Assembly: GCA_022072125.1 (NCBI GenBank)
Contig: JAJVIH010000019.1
Location: forward strand, 1 to 64,000
From: Myxococcota bacterium
GTDB lineage: Bacteria; Myxococcota; JAJVIH01
DNA length: 64,000 nucleotides
Direction of reading: 5' to 3'
Shown here: piece by piece, positions 63,349 to 64,000 of the stretch
How positions within the stretch are numbered: the stretch's first letter is position 1
Layout of the letters: the number at the start of each line of letters is the position of its first letter
Made by a program: the position numbers and the translations under genes
Notes under the pieces: model-generated
Database searches by the model: none
Told to the model about the DNA's origin: nothing
The model's input: the letters and a program-made list of their open reading frames with translations, nothing else

Positions 63349-63843
63349 ATGCGCTGTCCCTGGTGCCATTCGCTCGACAACAAGGTCATTGACAGCAGGA
63401 TGTCCCGCGATGGCCTGTTGATCCGCCGCCGCCGCGTCTGCGACAAATGCCAGCGCCGTTTCACCACCTACGAACGCATCGAGGAGATGATGCCCATGGT
63501 GGTCAAGCGCGACGGGCGCCGCGAACCCTACGACCGGGAGAAGATCCTGCAGGGGCTGAAAATCGCCTGCCGCAAACGCCCGGTGCCCACCCAGACCCTG
63601 GAAGAACTGGTGGACGGCATCGAGCATAAAATCCACGATCTGGGCCTGAAGGAAATCTCCAGCAAGGAGATTGGCGAGGAGATCATCTCCCGGTTGAAGG
63701 AGATTGACCCCATCGCCTATGTGCGCTTCGCCTCGGTCTACCGGTCATTCACCGACGCCAAGGAATTCATCCGGGAAATCCAGGAAGTCCTGCCCAGCGC
63801 CCGGGATGATCAGTCCACCCGTGAGCCCCAGGCCCGTGGCTGA
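63349..63843 (+). CDS. nrdR: NrdR transcriptional repressor
   Basis: 164 residues. An N-terminal zinc ribbon (Cys3, Cys6, Cys31, Cys34) and an ATP-cone domain (about 47-137; VVKRDGRREPYDREKI), the usual length. NrdR represses ribonucleotide reductase genes according to ATP/dATP levels. Starts 3 bp after glyA; the stop overlaps the likely ribD reading frame. Confidence 0.97.
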   Translation: MRCPWCHSLDNKVIDSRMSRDGLLIRRRRVCDKCQRRFTTYERIEEMMPMVVKRDGRREPYDREKILQGLKIACRKRPVPTQTLEELVDGIEHKIHDLGLKEISSKEIGEEIISRLKEIDPIAYVRFASVYRSFTDAKEFIREIQEVLPSARDDQSTREPQARG

Positions 63844-64000
63844 ACCCCTGCATCCATCCGCGAGCCCGCCATCCGACCAGCATTTCATGCGGCTGGCGCT
63901 GGAAGAGGCGCGCCGCGCCCTCGGCGACACCTCGCCCAATCCGATGGTGGGCTGCGTGCTGGTCCGGGACGGCCATCTCATCGCGACAGGGTATCACCGC
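63821..64000 (+). CDS. ribD: Riboflavin biosynthesis protein RibD (partial)
   Basis: Only the start of the gene is inside the window. The frame encodes FMRLALEEARRALG and TSPNPMVGCVLVRDGHLIAT, the N-terminal signature of the RibD deaminase domain; the zinc motif HAE would follow beyond the edge. The start is unclear: ATG 63806, GTG 63821, GTG 63836 or ATG 63887. Except for ATG 63887, all overlap nrdR, which fits a coupled operon. Confidence 0.9.
   Translation, partial: MSPRPVAEPLHPSASPPSDQHFMRLALEEARRALGDTSPNPMVGCVLVRDGHLIATGYHR

Noticed and set aside
1-64000. CRISPR array, insertion sequence, integrase or tRNA gene
   Set aside because: I saw no regularly spaced repeats, no transposase or integrase-like protein and no cloverleaf-like gap sequence.

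Overview
The window is a GC-rich, gene-dense stretch of a Gram-negative chromosome, read end to end with no mobile element, CRISPR array, rRNA or tRNA that I could find. Many predicted lipoproteins, two outer-membrane-type barrels, a BamB/YfgM-like pair, an alpha-2-macroglobulin, a membrane-anchored FtsY and lipoprotein linkers rich in Asp-Ala-Gly (30678-32030) suggest a Myxococcota-like or other deltaproteobacterial lineage. That placement is an inference from gene content only.

Layout. 57-3764 (minus): a YfgM-like TPR protein, a BamB-like propeller lipoprotein and formate-THF ligase form one operon, divergent from a Bcp peroxiredoxin. 4541-6148 holds a cobalamin-binding-type radical SAM protein. 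6410-12855 is a mixed block: an HxlR regulator with a divergent aldo/keto reductase, the core rplM-rpsI operon with a clear promoter and terminator, then a P-type II ATPase and a short-chain dehydrogenase. 14531-21257 is the distal half of complex I (nuoJKLMN). Its NuoJ carries an insertion of about 200 residues that looks like an extracytoplasmic beta-sandwich, the most unusual object in the window. 21871-23659 (minus) holds an M23 peptidase lipoprotein and a second lipoprotein with a degenerate phosphoesterase-like core.

23994-28232 is an operon of metK, uppP, a CoA-type Nudix hydrolase, manC and a small outer-membrane barrel. CapA-like (minus) diverges from an RND/HlyD-type adaptor, followed by a beta-propeller lipoprotein, an M20 peptidase and a pteridine-reductase-like SDR. 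34295-37498 has a YfbK-like VWA lipoprotein with a strong terminator, a small DUF898-like membrane protein and a ferritin-like diiron protein. 37492-44168 (minus) is a tight operon read in the order AstA-like acyltransferase, thioredoxin-like [2Fe-2S] ferredoxin, Smr protein, sulfatase-fold membrane enzyme, MutY and a lipoprotein. 44247-47674 has a PDZ/carboxypeptidase-regulatory-domain protein, two Ala/Pro-rich lipoproteins and a DUF423 protein.

47805-54033 has a dienelactone hydrolase and, on the minus strand, ftsY, a DUF1285-like protein, a small basic ORF, a lipid-kinase-like protein, pepA and hisG. 54304-61067 has a porin-like protein facing a 1653-residue alpha-2-macroglobulin. The window ends in rpiB-glyA-nrdR-ribD, with ribD cut off by the edge.

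Together these genes cover one-carbon metabolism (fhs, glyA, metK), envelope assembly and sugar-nucleotide supply (BamB/YfgM, uppP, manC, M23, CapA), respiration (nuo) and a large set of secreted or surface proteins. All domain names come from reading the sequence and remembered family features. No database search was possible.
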